Origin: Flavobacteriales bacterium UBA958
GTDB taxonomy: Bacteria > Bacteroidota > Bacteroidia > Flavobacteriales_D > Crocinitomicaceae
Length of the DNA: 60,492 nucleotides
Direction: 5' to 3'
NCBI GenBank assembly: GCA_002293045.1
Contig: DBCM01000103.1
Span: 1 to 60,492, forward strand
Shown here: in pieces, positions 35,597 to 43,237 of the stretch
Position numbering within the stretch: the first letter of the stretch is position 1
Layout: every line of letters begins with the position of its first letter
The notes under the pieces: model-generated
The model's input: only the letters and a program-made list of their open reading frames with translations
Databases searched by the model: none
What the model was told of the DNA's origin: nothing
Made by a program: the position numbers and the translations under genes

Positions 35597-36776
35597 CAGA
35601 TTTAACATCAATCAAACGACCGATTTTCAGGAGGCATTCTTCATACTCTTGTTGCGGATCAGCACCTATGGTAATGGCTCCTCCAACCCCACAACTCAAA
35701 TAGTTTTCAGTAGGGTAGTAAGCCAAGGATCGAATAACTACATTGAAGTCAAAATCTCCGCCCGGTTTAAAAAAACCAAGACTTCCAGAATAAATTTCGC
35801 GAGGAGCATCCTCCATTTGGTCCATAAATTTCAAGGCATTGCGCTTCGGCGCTCCTGTCATAGAACCCATGGGAAAGGTAGCGCGGAGAATATCCGAAAA
35901 GTTAGTGCTTGGTTTCAGCCTACAAGAAACGGTAGAAATCATTTGATGCACAGTTTTAAAAGAATACAAGCCAAACAGTTCATCAACTTTTACGCTTCCA
36001 GGTTCAGCAATTTTTGAAAGATCATTGCGCACCAAATCAACAATCATGACATTTTCAGCGCGTTCTTTCTTGGAATGGATTAAGCCTTGCTTTGCCGCTT
36101 CATCAGCAACTTCCTCGTTGATTCTGGGAGCTGTGCCTTTAATGGGTTGCGATGTTAGAAGGTTCCCTACTTTTTGCAAATATCGCTCCGGACTGCCACA
36201 CGCAAGCCAAAGATTTTCAGCGATAAATAACCCGGAAAACGGAGCCTCTGTTCGCTGATTCACTCGGTTATATAAGCTGTGAGGAGAGGTCAGTGTTATG
36301 TGCTCTAAGTAATATTCTTGACAATAATTGGTTTCATAAAGATCGCCTCGCTGAATAAGACGCTTGATTTCATGGACTTGATGAAGGTATTTCTCCTTCG
36401 GTGTGCGCGCATGAAAGGGTGCTAAATCGGGTATTGAGCTATGCGTTAATGTTTCGATAAATCCATGTACCAAGGCAATATCCTTTCCTTGCACCAAGTT
36501 GATTTCATGCTGGTTCAGTTCCGCTACAACGGATGGAACCCAAAAATAGGCGAGGGGTAAGCGTAGATTATCCTTGATAGGCGCCTGATCTACGTGATGC
36601 TTAAGCTCGTAAGAAAGGTATCCAAAAATATAGGTGTCTTTGTGCTCCGTGAGAAACGCATCCAAGTCGGGCAGTTGTGAAGGGCTCGATAGGGTAAAGG
36701 ATGGTCCTGCACCGATACCAAGAATCGCCGTTCCGTCGTTAGAATTTAAATAGCATGTTGGAATTTGTTTACTCAT
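35589..36776 (-). CDS. pabB: Aminodeoxychorismate synthase component I (chorismate-binding)
   Basis: 395 residues; aminates chorismate on the way to p-aminobenzoate and folate, together with a glutaminase subunit. The chorismate-binding domain shows the PIKGTAPR motif, NVMIVDLVRNDLSKI, GSMTGAPKR and the C-terminal GVGGAITIGADPQQEYEE. The short N-terminal domain favours PabB over TrpE, but the distinction is not absolute. No PabA-like glutaminase is in the window. Spacing to mutS2 is 3 bases; overlap with tilS 8 bases. Confidence 0.88.
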   Translation of the reverse strand: MSKQIPTCYLNSNDGTAILGIGAGPSFTLSSPSQLPDLDAFLTEHKDTYIFGYLSYELKHHVDQAPIKDNLRLPLAYFWVPSVVAELNQHEINLVQGKDIALVHGFIETLTHSSIPDLAPFHARTPKEKYLHQVHEIKRLIQRGDLYETNYCQEYYLEHITLTSPHSLYNRVNQRTEAPFSGLFIAENLWLACGSPERYLQKVGNLLTSQPIKGTAPRINEEVADEAAKQGLIHSKKERAENVMIVDLVRNDLSKIAEPGSVKVDELFGLYSFKTVHQMISTVSCRLKPSTNFSDILRATFPMGSMTGAPKRNALKFMDQMEDAPREIYSGSLGFFKPGGDFDFNVVIRSLAYYPTENYLSCGVGGAITIGADPQQEYEECLLKIGRLIDVKSDE

Positions 36777-36779
36777 GGG

Positions 36780-38873
36780 CTAAAAGGGCAGGAGCTTGTC
36801 GAGTGGAACTGAAATTTTCATGTTATTCACGAGTAGTTGAGCCTTAGATTTTTCAATGGCTTCAATGATGGCTACTTGCTTTGACCCGGCCATGCGTACC
36901 TTTTCTCCAACCTTAAACACAAGAGGGGCAGGACTATGCTCGGGTTTTTTCTTTACCGGGTTTGGTTTTTTCACGGTAGGTTTAACCGTAGATTTTAAAA
37001 AGAATGCTCGGATTTCTTCCATCAATGCTTCATTTTCCTTTCGCTTACGTGCGCTTGGATTAAAGCGGCTAAGGTATTTCTCCATACGCTGTCCGAGTTG
37101 TATCCATTTTGCTTGTTCATCGGATTGAGTCCCGAGTACTTTAGTTTTACGCGTATAGTAATCCGCCTGTTCACGAACTTTGAGCAGCTCCTCCGCCATG
37201 GCCTCTTGGGCATTTTTATGCTCTTGAATCATTTTTTGCAGGTAGCGCTTTTCTTGTTGTAGGGTAGATAACAATTCATTAAATCGTTTGGTTTCCAAAG
37301 AGAGCCGTTGTTTAGCTGCTTTCAGAAGATCAGCTGGGATTCCGTTAATGCTGGCCACTTCAAAGGTGAAAGAGCTACCGGGCATTCCTAATTCCAGTTG
37401 ATATAAAGGTTTCAAGGATTTTAAATCGAATTTCATGGCACCATTAACCGCCTGCGCCAATTCACTCGCCTTAAATTTTATTGCTGCATAATGGGTAGTA
37501 ATAATTGCAAAACACCCTTTATCGTAAAGTCGCTCAAAGAAAATTTCTGCCAAAGCGCCCCCTAATTCCGGATCAGAACCCGTCCCAAACTCGTCCAAAA
37601 GCAGAAAGGTATTCGGATTGCTTTGTTCCAAAAAGAACTTCATGCGTTGAAGTCGGTAGGAATAGGTACTTAATTCATTTTCAATCGATTGATTATCTCC
37701 GATGTCTGAATATAATTGCTCGAAAAAGCAAGCCTTTGAGTCTGAATGAACGGGGATGAGTAAGCCGGCTTGTAACATGCATTGCAACAAACCAAAGGTC
37801 TTCATGGTAAGGCTTTTCCCACCCGCATTTGGACCCGAAATTACGAGCATGCGGTGTGTTTGATCTAAGGAAAATTCTTGCGGTATGGTTGGCTTTCCTT
37901 GCGCTTGATTGTTTTGTCGTAAAAGTGGGTGATAGGCACAAGACCAATGCATGGATTTTTCCTTGGAGAGGGCAGGAAGTGTCGCTTCCATATGAAAGGC
38001 TAATCTAGCTTTAGCGTTAATCACGTCAAAATTTACCAATGCTGTTTGATATGCTTGAATCAATGGTAAGTGAATCCTGAATTGAGCGGTGAGTGCTTTT
38101 AAAATCCGGTAAACCTCTCTTTTTTCATCGTCGAACAGACAAGATAGTTCATGGTTAAGGGCTTCATTTACTTTTGGTTCGATGTACGTAAGGCTTCCTG
38201 TTTTACTTGAACCTAAAATGGTGCCTGGAACCCTGCGTTTAAAGCCGGATTGCACCGTTAATACCCGTCGGTCGTCAATAAAAGACTCGTAGGTTTCTCC
38301 AAGCAGACCATCTTTAACCAGTTTACGCATTTCTCGCTCGAAATTGCGATTGATTTTTTGTCGAATAACCTTGATTTCTTGACGAATTTTTGCTAATTCC
38401 GGGGTAGCGTCATCCTTAATATTCTTGGTTTGCTTAACGTCGATGATTTTCGTAATGCGCTCCACTAATTCGTCCGTGTGGTAACAGTCTTGAAACACCT
38501 GCGCTAAGGTTGAAAACGAGGCGGCATGCTCGAAGAATTTTAGGTAGGCATTCACGAGGTTACTGGCATCATGGATTCGAATGAATCCTTCCAGGCTCAG
38601 CACCGCATCTTCAATGCCTAAGAATTTCAATTCCGTTAGGAGCTCATCAAATTCGAGCGCTGGAAACGTTCTTTTTTGTAAAATAATATCGAGACGTTCC
38701 TTTGTTTGTGTTAACTGATGTATGAGTGATTTATATCGATTGCTTGGGATTAACTGATGCAATTTATCAATACCGGATTTAGATATGGCAAATCCACTGA
38801 GATGAGAGAGTACATCGGTGAACTGCAATTCTTGCAAGGTTTGAATGTCCGTAAACGACGGTGCTTTTTGCAT
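36780..38873 (-). CDS. MutS2-family ATPase lacking the Smr domain
   Basis: 697 residues. MutS core (about 20-300), Walker A SGPNAGGKSLTMKT near 345, Walker B LLLDEFGTGSDPELGGALAE and the switch motif TTHYAAIK. A coiled-coil clamp (about 510-600) follows, then a Lys/Pro-rich linker and a small KOW-like barrel (FKVGEKVRMAGSKQVAIIEA ... DKLLPF) that closes the protein. Canonical MutS2 is nearly 100 residues longer and ends with an Smr nuclease domain, which is absent. MutS2 proteins act in recombination suppression or ribosome-collision rescue. The -7 box lies four bases before the ATG. Head of an operon with pabB and tilS. Confidence 0.9.
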   Translation of the reverse strand: MQKAPSFTDIQTLQELQFTDVLSHLSGFAISKSGIDKLHQLIPSNRYKSLIHQLTQTKERLDIILQKRTFPALEFDELLTELKFLGIEDAVLSLEGFIRIHDASNLVNAYLKFFEHAASFSTLAQVFQDCYHTDELVERITKIIDVKQTKNIKDDATPELAKIRQEIKVIRQKINRNFEREMRKLVKDGLLGETYESFIDDRRVLTVQSGFKRRVPGTILGSSKTGSLTYIEPKVNEALNHELSCLFDDEKREVYRILKALTAQFRIHLPLIQAYQTALVNFDVINAKARLAFHMEATLPALSKEKSMHWSCAYHPLLRQNNQAQGKPTIPQEFSLDQTHRMLVISGPNAGGKSLTMKTFGLLQCMLQAGLLIPVHSDSKACFFEQLYSDIGDNQSIENELSTYSYRLQRMKFFLEQSNPNTFLLLDEFGTGSDPELGGALAEIFFERLYDKGCFAIITTHYAAIKFKASELAQAVNGAMKFDLKSLKPLYQLELGMPGSSFTFEVASINGIPADLLKAAKQRLSLETKRFNELLSTLQQEKRYLQKMIQEHKNAQEAMAEELLKVREQADYYTRKTKVLGTQSDEQAKWIQLGQRMEKYLSRFNPSARKRKENEALMEEIRAFFLKSTVKPTVKKPNPVKKKPEHSPAPLVFKVGEKVRMAGSKQVAIIEAIEKSKAQLLVNNMKISVPLDKLLPF

Positions 38874-38877
38874 GCCA

Positions 38878-38885
38878 CAAAATTA
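38878..38885 (-). promoter_or_regulatory. -7 promoter box abutting the mutS2-like start
   Basis: Minus-strand TAATTTTG followed by four bases and ATG at 38873; predicts a leaderless mRNA for the five-gene operon. Confidence 0.45.
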
Positions 38886-38990
38886 GGGTTTATTTAAACG
38901 CCACATTGTACTATAATTAATATTATGTTAAATAGCATTATAGGAAACGATCTGCTCTACTACTACTATCCAAGTTGTTGATTACAATGA

Positions 38991-40133
38991 TTACTCCTTA
39001 ATGACCTTTACTTTAACTTCTCCTACATGCAAGACATAAATACTTGGCGCAAGTGAGATCACATCAATGGACGTTTCGCCAAGTAACGTTGTTCCCGAAC
39101 GCACCAAGGTTCCTGCGGAAGAAAAAAGTTGATATGGAGTTGCTGTCAGATTCGATGTTATGGTTAACTGTTGGCTGCATGGATTCGGACTAACGATTAA
39201 TGTTGGCGTGTATACTTCATCCGTAATACTTGCACCGTTACAACCAATTAATCCTGTTAGCGTATAATTTCTCACGAAGTTCCAAATTTCTTTGGTTGCC
39301 TTGAAATCTAGGTTTGTTCCTGCGAGCACAATCAAACTTCCTGGCCACGTATGTCCTCCATCAATCACTTTATAGTGAACCACCTCGCTACAGTTAACAC
39401 CATTTTCGTAGGTATATTTCTCAACAGTGCTTCCGTCGTTTACATTGCTGTTAGGTACGTTCTCAACGACAGGCGAAGGATTGCACGTGTTCAAAGAAAC
39501 CCAATAATCCAACACATTTTCCACGGAGGATGAAAATCCAGCGATTCCGTTGTATGGCACTGTTGCATCGGATGTTCCGTGTATTTGAATAACGGGCATG
39601 CTGTGTGTCGGGTTACAAGAATTAATCATGGTTGGGGTCATTGACCCTGTAACCGAACCTACTGCAGCGATTCTTTCGCTCAAGGTGCATGCCAGTAAAA
39701 GACTCATGAAACCACCATTAGACATACCGACAGCATATATTCGCGATTGATCAATGGAATAGGTGGAAGAAATCGAATCGATCAGTACTTCCGTAAACCC
39801 AACATCATCTGCTGCGCTCCCACCCCATCCAACATTAAAGTGCGTATTTCCATTGACATCTAAGGTGCCTTCCGGATGAACAATAATCATATTTGCGGTA
39901 TCTGCTATTGGTCGAAAATCACCATAAACAAGCTGTTGGCTTGCATTACTGGTATATCCATGGAAATTAAAAAGCAACGGAACGGCTGTGCTTGATGAAT
40001 AGATTGCGGGAACATACAAAATGTAGGACCGTTGGATGCCATTGTGCATAATGGTGCCATTAATGGTTTGTTGGGCATGCGTATATGCATTGAACGAAAC
40101 CAATATAAGCAGTCCGTATAGTATGTTTTTCAT
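38991..40133 (-). CDS. Secreted esterase (PHB-depolymerase/CE1-like) with T9SS type A domain
   Basis: 380 residues. Signal peptide (cleavage near THAQ), then an alpha/beta-hydrolase of the extracellular PHB depolymerase / feruloyl esterase group: oxyanion region FNFHGYTSNA, HPEGTLD, nucleophile Ser in GMSNGG near 146, Asp in HGTSDATVP and His in DGGHTWPG. A cysteine-containing spacer (IGCNGASITD) leads to a type A sorting domain (LIVSPNPCSQQLTI ... KVKVIKE). Activity may be on polyesters or on feruloyl/acetyl esters of plant polysaccharides; these cannot be separated by eye. Own promoter at 40196-40203. Confidence 0.87.
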   Translation of the reverse strand: MKNILYGLLILVSFNAYTHAQQTINGTIMHNGIQRSYILYVPAIYSSSTAVPLLFNFHGYTSNASQQLVYGDFRPIADTANMIIVHPEGTLDVNGNTHFNVGWGGSAADDVGFTEVLIDSISSTYSIDQSRIYAVGMSNGGFMSLLLACTLSERIAAVGSVTGSMTPTMINSCNPTHSMPVIQIHGTSDATVPYNGIAGFSSSVENVLDYWVSLNTCNPSPVVENVPNSNVNDGSTVEKYTYENGVNCSEVVHYKVIDGGHTWPGSLIVLAGTNLDFKATKEIWNFVRNYTLTGLIGCNGASITDEVYTPTLIVSPNPCSQQLTITSNLTATPYQLFSSAGTLVRSGTTLLGETSIDVISLAPSIYVLHVGEVKVKVIKE

Positions 40134-40195
40134 GGAACAGGAAATTAGATGAACCCTATTTGATGCAATCTTCGTGATTATGAATGCTTAATTGT

Positions 40196-40203
40196 CAAAG
40201 ATA
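40196..40203 (-). promoter_or_regulatory. -7 promoter box for the T9SS esterase
   Basis: Minus-strand TATCTTTG, about 62 bases before the ATG at 40133. It lies back to back with the plus-strand box at 40228-40235. Confidence 0.4.
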
Positions 40204-40227
40204 AGTAAGTTTTAATTCGCAGAATTG

Positions 40228-40235
40228 TAATTTTG
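40228..40235 (+). promoter_or_regulatory. -7 box upstream of the truncated paaY-like copy
   Basis: TAATTTTG inside AATTGTAATTTTGT, 45 bases before the relic ATG at 40281. The intact gene has the closely similar AATTGTAACTTTGT at the same distance (box 40914-40921), so promoter and coding start appear to be duplicated together. Confidence 0.4.
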
Positions 40236-40280
40236 TGAAACATTCAATTTTGAATTAAAAAAAAATTAACAAACAATCGC

Positions 40281-40354
40281 ATGGCTACTTATTCTTTTGA
40301 AGGGTTCATACCCGTGGTTGATCCCACCAGTTACATTCATAAGACTGCGTCAAT
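40281..40354 (+). repeat. Direct repeat copy 1 (gene-start duplication)
   Basis: 72 of 74 bases identical to 40969-41042. The sequence between ATG and the preceding -7 box is much less alike in the two copies. Confidence 0.92.
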
Positions 40355-40391
40355 GGCCGTAAAATGCAAGAAAAATAGAATAATTTATTAA
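40281..40391 (+). pseudogene. Truncated 5' copy of the gamma-carbonic-anhydrase-like gene
   Basis: The first 74 bases (40281-40354) match 40969-41042 with two substitutions. After that the frame leaves the family and stops at 40389-40391, giving a 36-residue product of which about 24 are native (MATYSFEGFIPVVDPTSYIH at the start). It lies on the promoter side next to the divergent esterase, so it is probably the original start of the gene, cut off by the inserted DUF4160/DUF2442 segment. Confidence 0.88.
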
Positions 40392-40430
40392 ACAGACGAT
40401 GTTAGTTAAGTCATGCTAGCTAACATTTCT

Positions 40431-40691
40431 TTATCTCTCGCTCCATTTGCTTTCTAATCCCATAAAATCTTCTAAATGATAAATTAAGTCAGAATAAGTA
40501 AATAGAATTGTTCTATCATCTACAATGGTATATTTTTTTCTTTTTTCAACTGACATTTTTTTTATTTCCGGAAAGTATTTAAGTGGTACAATAATAACAC
40601 GGCCATCCTCAAACTTCAATGAAATCTTACCTGCAATATCGAAACTTAATTTTTCAATACAAATTTTGCTTTTTTTGAGTGATGTAGTCAT
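40431..40691 (-). CDS. DUF2442 domain protein
   Basis: 86 residues. The pattern FEDGRVIIVPLKYFPEIKKM followed by a short helix and YTIVDDRTILFTYSDLIYHL fits DUF2442, a small family commonly found beside DUF4160 genes and often suspected to form a toxin-antitoxin-like pair; no activity is established. The start ATG overlaps the stop of a truncated DUF4160 frame as ATGA, the usual pairing. It lies in an AT-rich insert between two copies of the neighbouring gene's start. Confidence 0.75.
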   Translation of the reverse strand: MTTSLKKSKICIEKLSFDIAGKISLKFEDGRVIIVPLKYFPEIKKMSVEKRKKYTIVDDRTILFTYSDLIYHLEDFMGLESKWSER

Positions 40692-40786
40692 TTTTCTTTT
40701 ACGACATGCAAATGTGGGGGTTCTTTTTGCGCATCAAATGCTACAATAAAGAAGGTTAAAAATTTGTATATGGCTATTTTAGGCAT
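40688..40786 (-). pseudogene. Truncated DUF4160 gene
   Basis: Minus-strand ATG at 40786 opens MPKIAIYKFLTFFIVAFD and continues with the DUF4160 hallmark EPPHLHV, then stops after 32 codons. Family members run to about 80-100 residues, so the C-terminal two thirds are missing; an internal deletion that joined the N-terminal part to the last codons before DUF2442 would explain the preserved ATGA junction. Too short to appear as an ordinary gene call. Confidence 0.65.
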
Positions 40787-40913
40787 ATTCAAATATAATT
40801 CTTTAATTTATATTTTTCAAGTGTCATAAATTGGTGTAAAGGATATTACTAGAAAATTCACAAAATCGAACAATCTTTTAAAAATTAAAATTTAGTTGTA
40901 ATCGGCTTAATTG

Positions 40914-40921
40914 TAACTTTG
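40914..40921 (+). promoter_or_regulatory. -7 promoter box for the intact paaY-like gene
   Basis: TAACTTTG, 47 bases before the ATG at 40969; similar to the box before the relic copy. Confidence 0.4.
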
Positions 40922-40968
40922 TAGAATTGAGGTATATTTTTAAACAACGGTTCTTGTAAATTAAATAC

Positions 40969-41042
40969 ATGGCTACTTATTCTTTTGAAGGGTTCATACC
41001 CGTGGTTGATTCCACCAGTTACATTCATGAGACTGCGTCAAT
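40969..41042 (+). repeat. Direct repeat copy 2 (gene-start duplication, intact gene)
   Basis: Partner of 40281-40354 with two substitutions. The 614 bases between the copies hold the DUF4160 remnant, DUF2442 and a second promoter box. Confidence 0.92.
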
Positions 41043-41562
41043 CATCGGTGACGTCATTATTGGTAAGGATTGTTACGTTGGTCCTGGCGCGGTAATCCGT
41101 GGGGATTGGGGTCGAATTACCCTTGAAGACGGCTGTAACGTACAAGAAAACTGCGTGGTTCACATGTTTCCAGGAAAGCACATCACCTTTGAATCGGGAG
41201 CACACGTGGGTCATGGCGCTGTGGTACATGGCGCGACCTTAAAAGCGAATTGCCTCATCGGAATGAATGCGGTAGTCATGGATGGTGCCGTCGTCGGTAA
41301 AAACTCTATCGTTGGCGCCTTGAGTTTTGTTAAAGCCGAAGAGATTATTCCAGACAATCATTTATTCGCAGGAAATCCGGGCAGAATCATCAAAGAAATC
41401 TCTGCTGACATGATCGCATGGAAGACCGAAGGAACGGCCTTGTATCAATCTTTGCCTGCGTTATGCCATGCCTCCCTCCTACCGGTTACCCCGTTATCCG
41501 CGATAGAGGACAATCGTCCTTCGCATGAAATGGTGTATAAGACGTGGAAAACCCGTCAATAG
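40969..41562 (+). CDS. PaaY-like gamma-class carbonic anhydrase / hexapeptide-repeat protein
   Basis: 197 residues folding as a left-handed beta-helix, with hexapeptide repeats from about 20 to 125 (IIGDVIIGKDCYVGPGAVIRGD, IGMNAVVMDGAVVGKNSIVG). Metal-ligand type histidines occur in VVHMFPGKHITFESGAHVGHGAVVHG. A C-terminal helical tail follows. The family includes PaaY, CaiE and gamma carbonic anhydrases; PaaY acts as a thioesterase in phenylacetate degradation. The first 74 bases are duplicated at 40281, on the far side of a small insertion. Confidence 0.88.
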   Translation: MATYSFEGFIPVVDSTSYIHETASIIGDVIIGKDCYVGPGAVIRGDWGRITLEDGCNVQENCVVHMFPGKHITFESGAHVGHGAVVHGATLKANCLIGMNAVVMDGAVVGKNSIVGALSFVKAEEIIPDNHLFAGNPGRIIKEISADMIAWKTEGTALYQSLPALCHASLLPVTPLSAIEDNRPSHEMVYKTWKTRQ

Positions 41563-41600
41563 TTTTTCCTTTTTTATAGTATACATTCGGTCAGTTCTTT

Positions 41601-41608
41601 TAATTTTG
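41601..41608 (+). promoter_or_regulatory. -7 promoter box for pyrG
   Basis: TAATTTTG, 20 bases before the pyrG ATG, predicting a leader of about 15 bases. Confidence 0.45.
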
Positions 41609-41628
41609 TACCCCGTAGTTACTATTTT

Positions 41629-43236
41629 ATGTCAAAATCAACAAAGTATATTTTTGTAACCGGGGGGGTAACATCTTCTTTAGGTAAAGGAATCATTTCC
41701 GCTTCTTTAGCTAAATTATTGCAAGCCAGGGGTTATGCAGTAACGATTCAAAAACTAGACCCTTACATCAACATCGATCCAGGAACCTTAAACCCATATG
41801 AACACGGCGAATGTTACGTAACCGACGACGGCGCTGAAACCGATTTGGACCTGGGGCATTACGAGCGTTTCTTAAACGTTCCTACCTCTCAAGCGAACAA
41901 CATCACCACTGGGCGTATTTACAAGAACGTGATTGAAAAAGAACGTCGCGGCGATTATTTAGGAAAAACTGTTCAGGTCATTCCGCACATTACGGATGAA
42001 ATCAAAGACCGAATACAAGAGTTAGCCACGAACGGACAGTATGATATTGTAATTACTGAAATCGGTGGAACCGTCGGTGATATTGAGTCTCTCCCGTACG
42101 TAGAAGCGGTACGTCAGATGATGTGGGAATTTGAAGACGATTGTATTGTTATTCACCTCACCTTGATTCCTTATTTATCCGCGGCGGGTGAGTTAAAAAC
42201 AAAACCAACTCAACACAGTGTTAAAGCATTATTGGAACTGGGGGTTCAACCCGATATTTTGTGCTGTCGTACCGAGCATCCACTAGACATGGCACTTCGA
42301 AAAAAGATTGCTCGATTTACCAATGTATCGATCAATGCGGTGATTGAAGCCAAGGATGCCTCCACGATATATGATGTCCCTTTACTTATGCAAGCCGAAG
42401 AATTAGACATCGTGGTGTTGGATAAACTTGGACTTTCAAAAAAGCAAGCTCCTGATTTGACGCATTGGAAAGATTTCTTGGATAAATTAAAAAATCCAAA
42501 ACATCACATTGATGTTGCATTGGTTGGGAAATACGTAGAATTAAAGGATTCTTATAAATCTATTTCAGAGGCGCTCATTCACGCGGGGGTTGCAAACAAC
42601 ACCAAAGTGAACGTACATTGGATACAATCCGAAATCATTACCTCGAATAACAGTGCAAAAATCTTAGGGGATATGGATGGAATCTTAGTAGCCCCAGGGT
42701 TTGGATCACGCGGAATTGCAGGAAAAATTGAAGCGGTACGCTATGCAAGAACGAGCAATACCCCATTTTTTGGAATTTGTCTCGGTATGCAATGTGCCGT
42801 GATTGAGTTTGCAAGGAACGTGTTAGGTCATACCGACGCGCACACCATGGAAATCAATCCAGAAACTGCCCATCCGGTAATCTCCATGATGGAGGAGCAA
42901 AAAACACTTAAAAATTTAGGAGGTACGATGCGATTAGGTGCTTATGATTGTCATTTAAAGCCGAGCTCGAATATCGCGAATGCCTACCATGCCGATAAAA
43001 TAAGCGAGCGACATCGTCACCGTTTTGAATTAAACAATGCCTATTTAGACGCGCTAGAAGCAGAAGGAATGATTGCAACTGGTAAAAATCCTGAAACGGG
43101 ATTAGTTGAAGTGGTCGAAGTACAAAGTCACCCGTGGTTTGTTGGTGTACAATTCCATCCGGAATACAAAAGCACCGTAGATAATCCACACCCTCTCTTT
43201 TCTGCATTTATCTTTGCAGCGTTAAAAAACAAATAA
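41629..43236 (+). CDS. pyrG: CTP synthase
   Basis: Aminates UTP to CTP with ATP and glutamine. 535 residues, normal length. The synthetase domain opens with FVTGGVTSSLGKGI, followed by the Mg/UTP region NIDPGTLNPYEHGE and EIGGTVGDIES. The C-terminal glutaminase has the nucleophile Cys in GICLGMQCAV near 380 and the closing VQFHPEY. Followed after one base by yidC, so cotranscription is likely. Confidence 0.97.
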   Translation: MSKSTKYIFVTGGVTSSLGKGIISASLAKLLQARGYAVTIQKLDPYINIDPGTLNPYEHGECYVTDDGAETDLDLGHYERFLNVPTSQANNITTGRIYKNVIEKERRGDYLGKTVQVIPHITDEIKDRIQELATNGQYDIVITEIGGTVGDIESLPYVEAVRQMMWEFEDDCIVIHLTLIPYLSAAGELKTKPTQHSVKALLELGVQPDILCCRTEHPLDMALRKKIARFTNVSINAVIEAKDASTIYDVPLLMQAEELDIVVLDKLGLSKKQAPDLTHWKDFLDKLKNPKHHIDVALVGKYVELKDSYKSISEALIHAGVANNTKVNVHWIQSEIITSNNSAKILGDMDGILVAPGFGSRGIAGKIEAVRYARTSNTPFFGICLGMQCAVIEFARNVLGHTDAHTMEINPETAHPVISMMEEQKTLKNLGGTMRLGAYDCHLKPSSNIANAYHADKISERHRHRFELNNAYLDALEAEGMIATGKNPETGLVEVVEVQSHPWFVGVQFHPEYKSTVDNPHPLFSAFIFAALKNK

Positions 43237-43237
43237 T

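Noticed and set aside
36780..38873. Frameshifted MutS2 with the Smr domain in another frame
   Set aside because: The three bases after the stop lead directly into pabB; there is no room for a hidden C-terminal domain.
40134..40280. Riboswitch or small RNA between the esterase and the relic
   Set aside because: Only AT-rich sequence with two divergent -7 boxes is visible; no stable hairpin or known aptamer motif is apparent.
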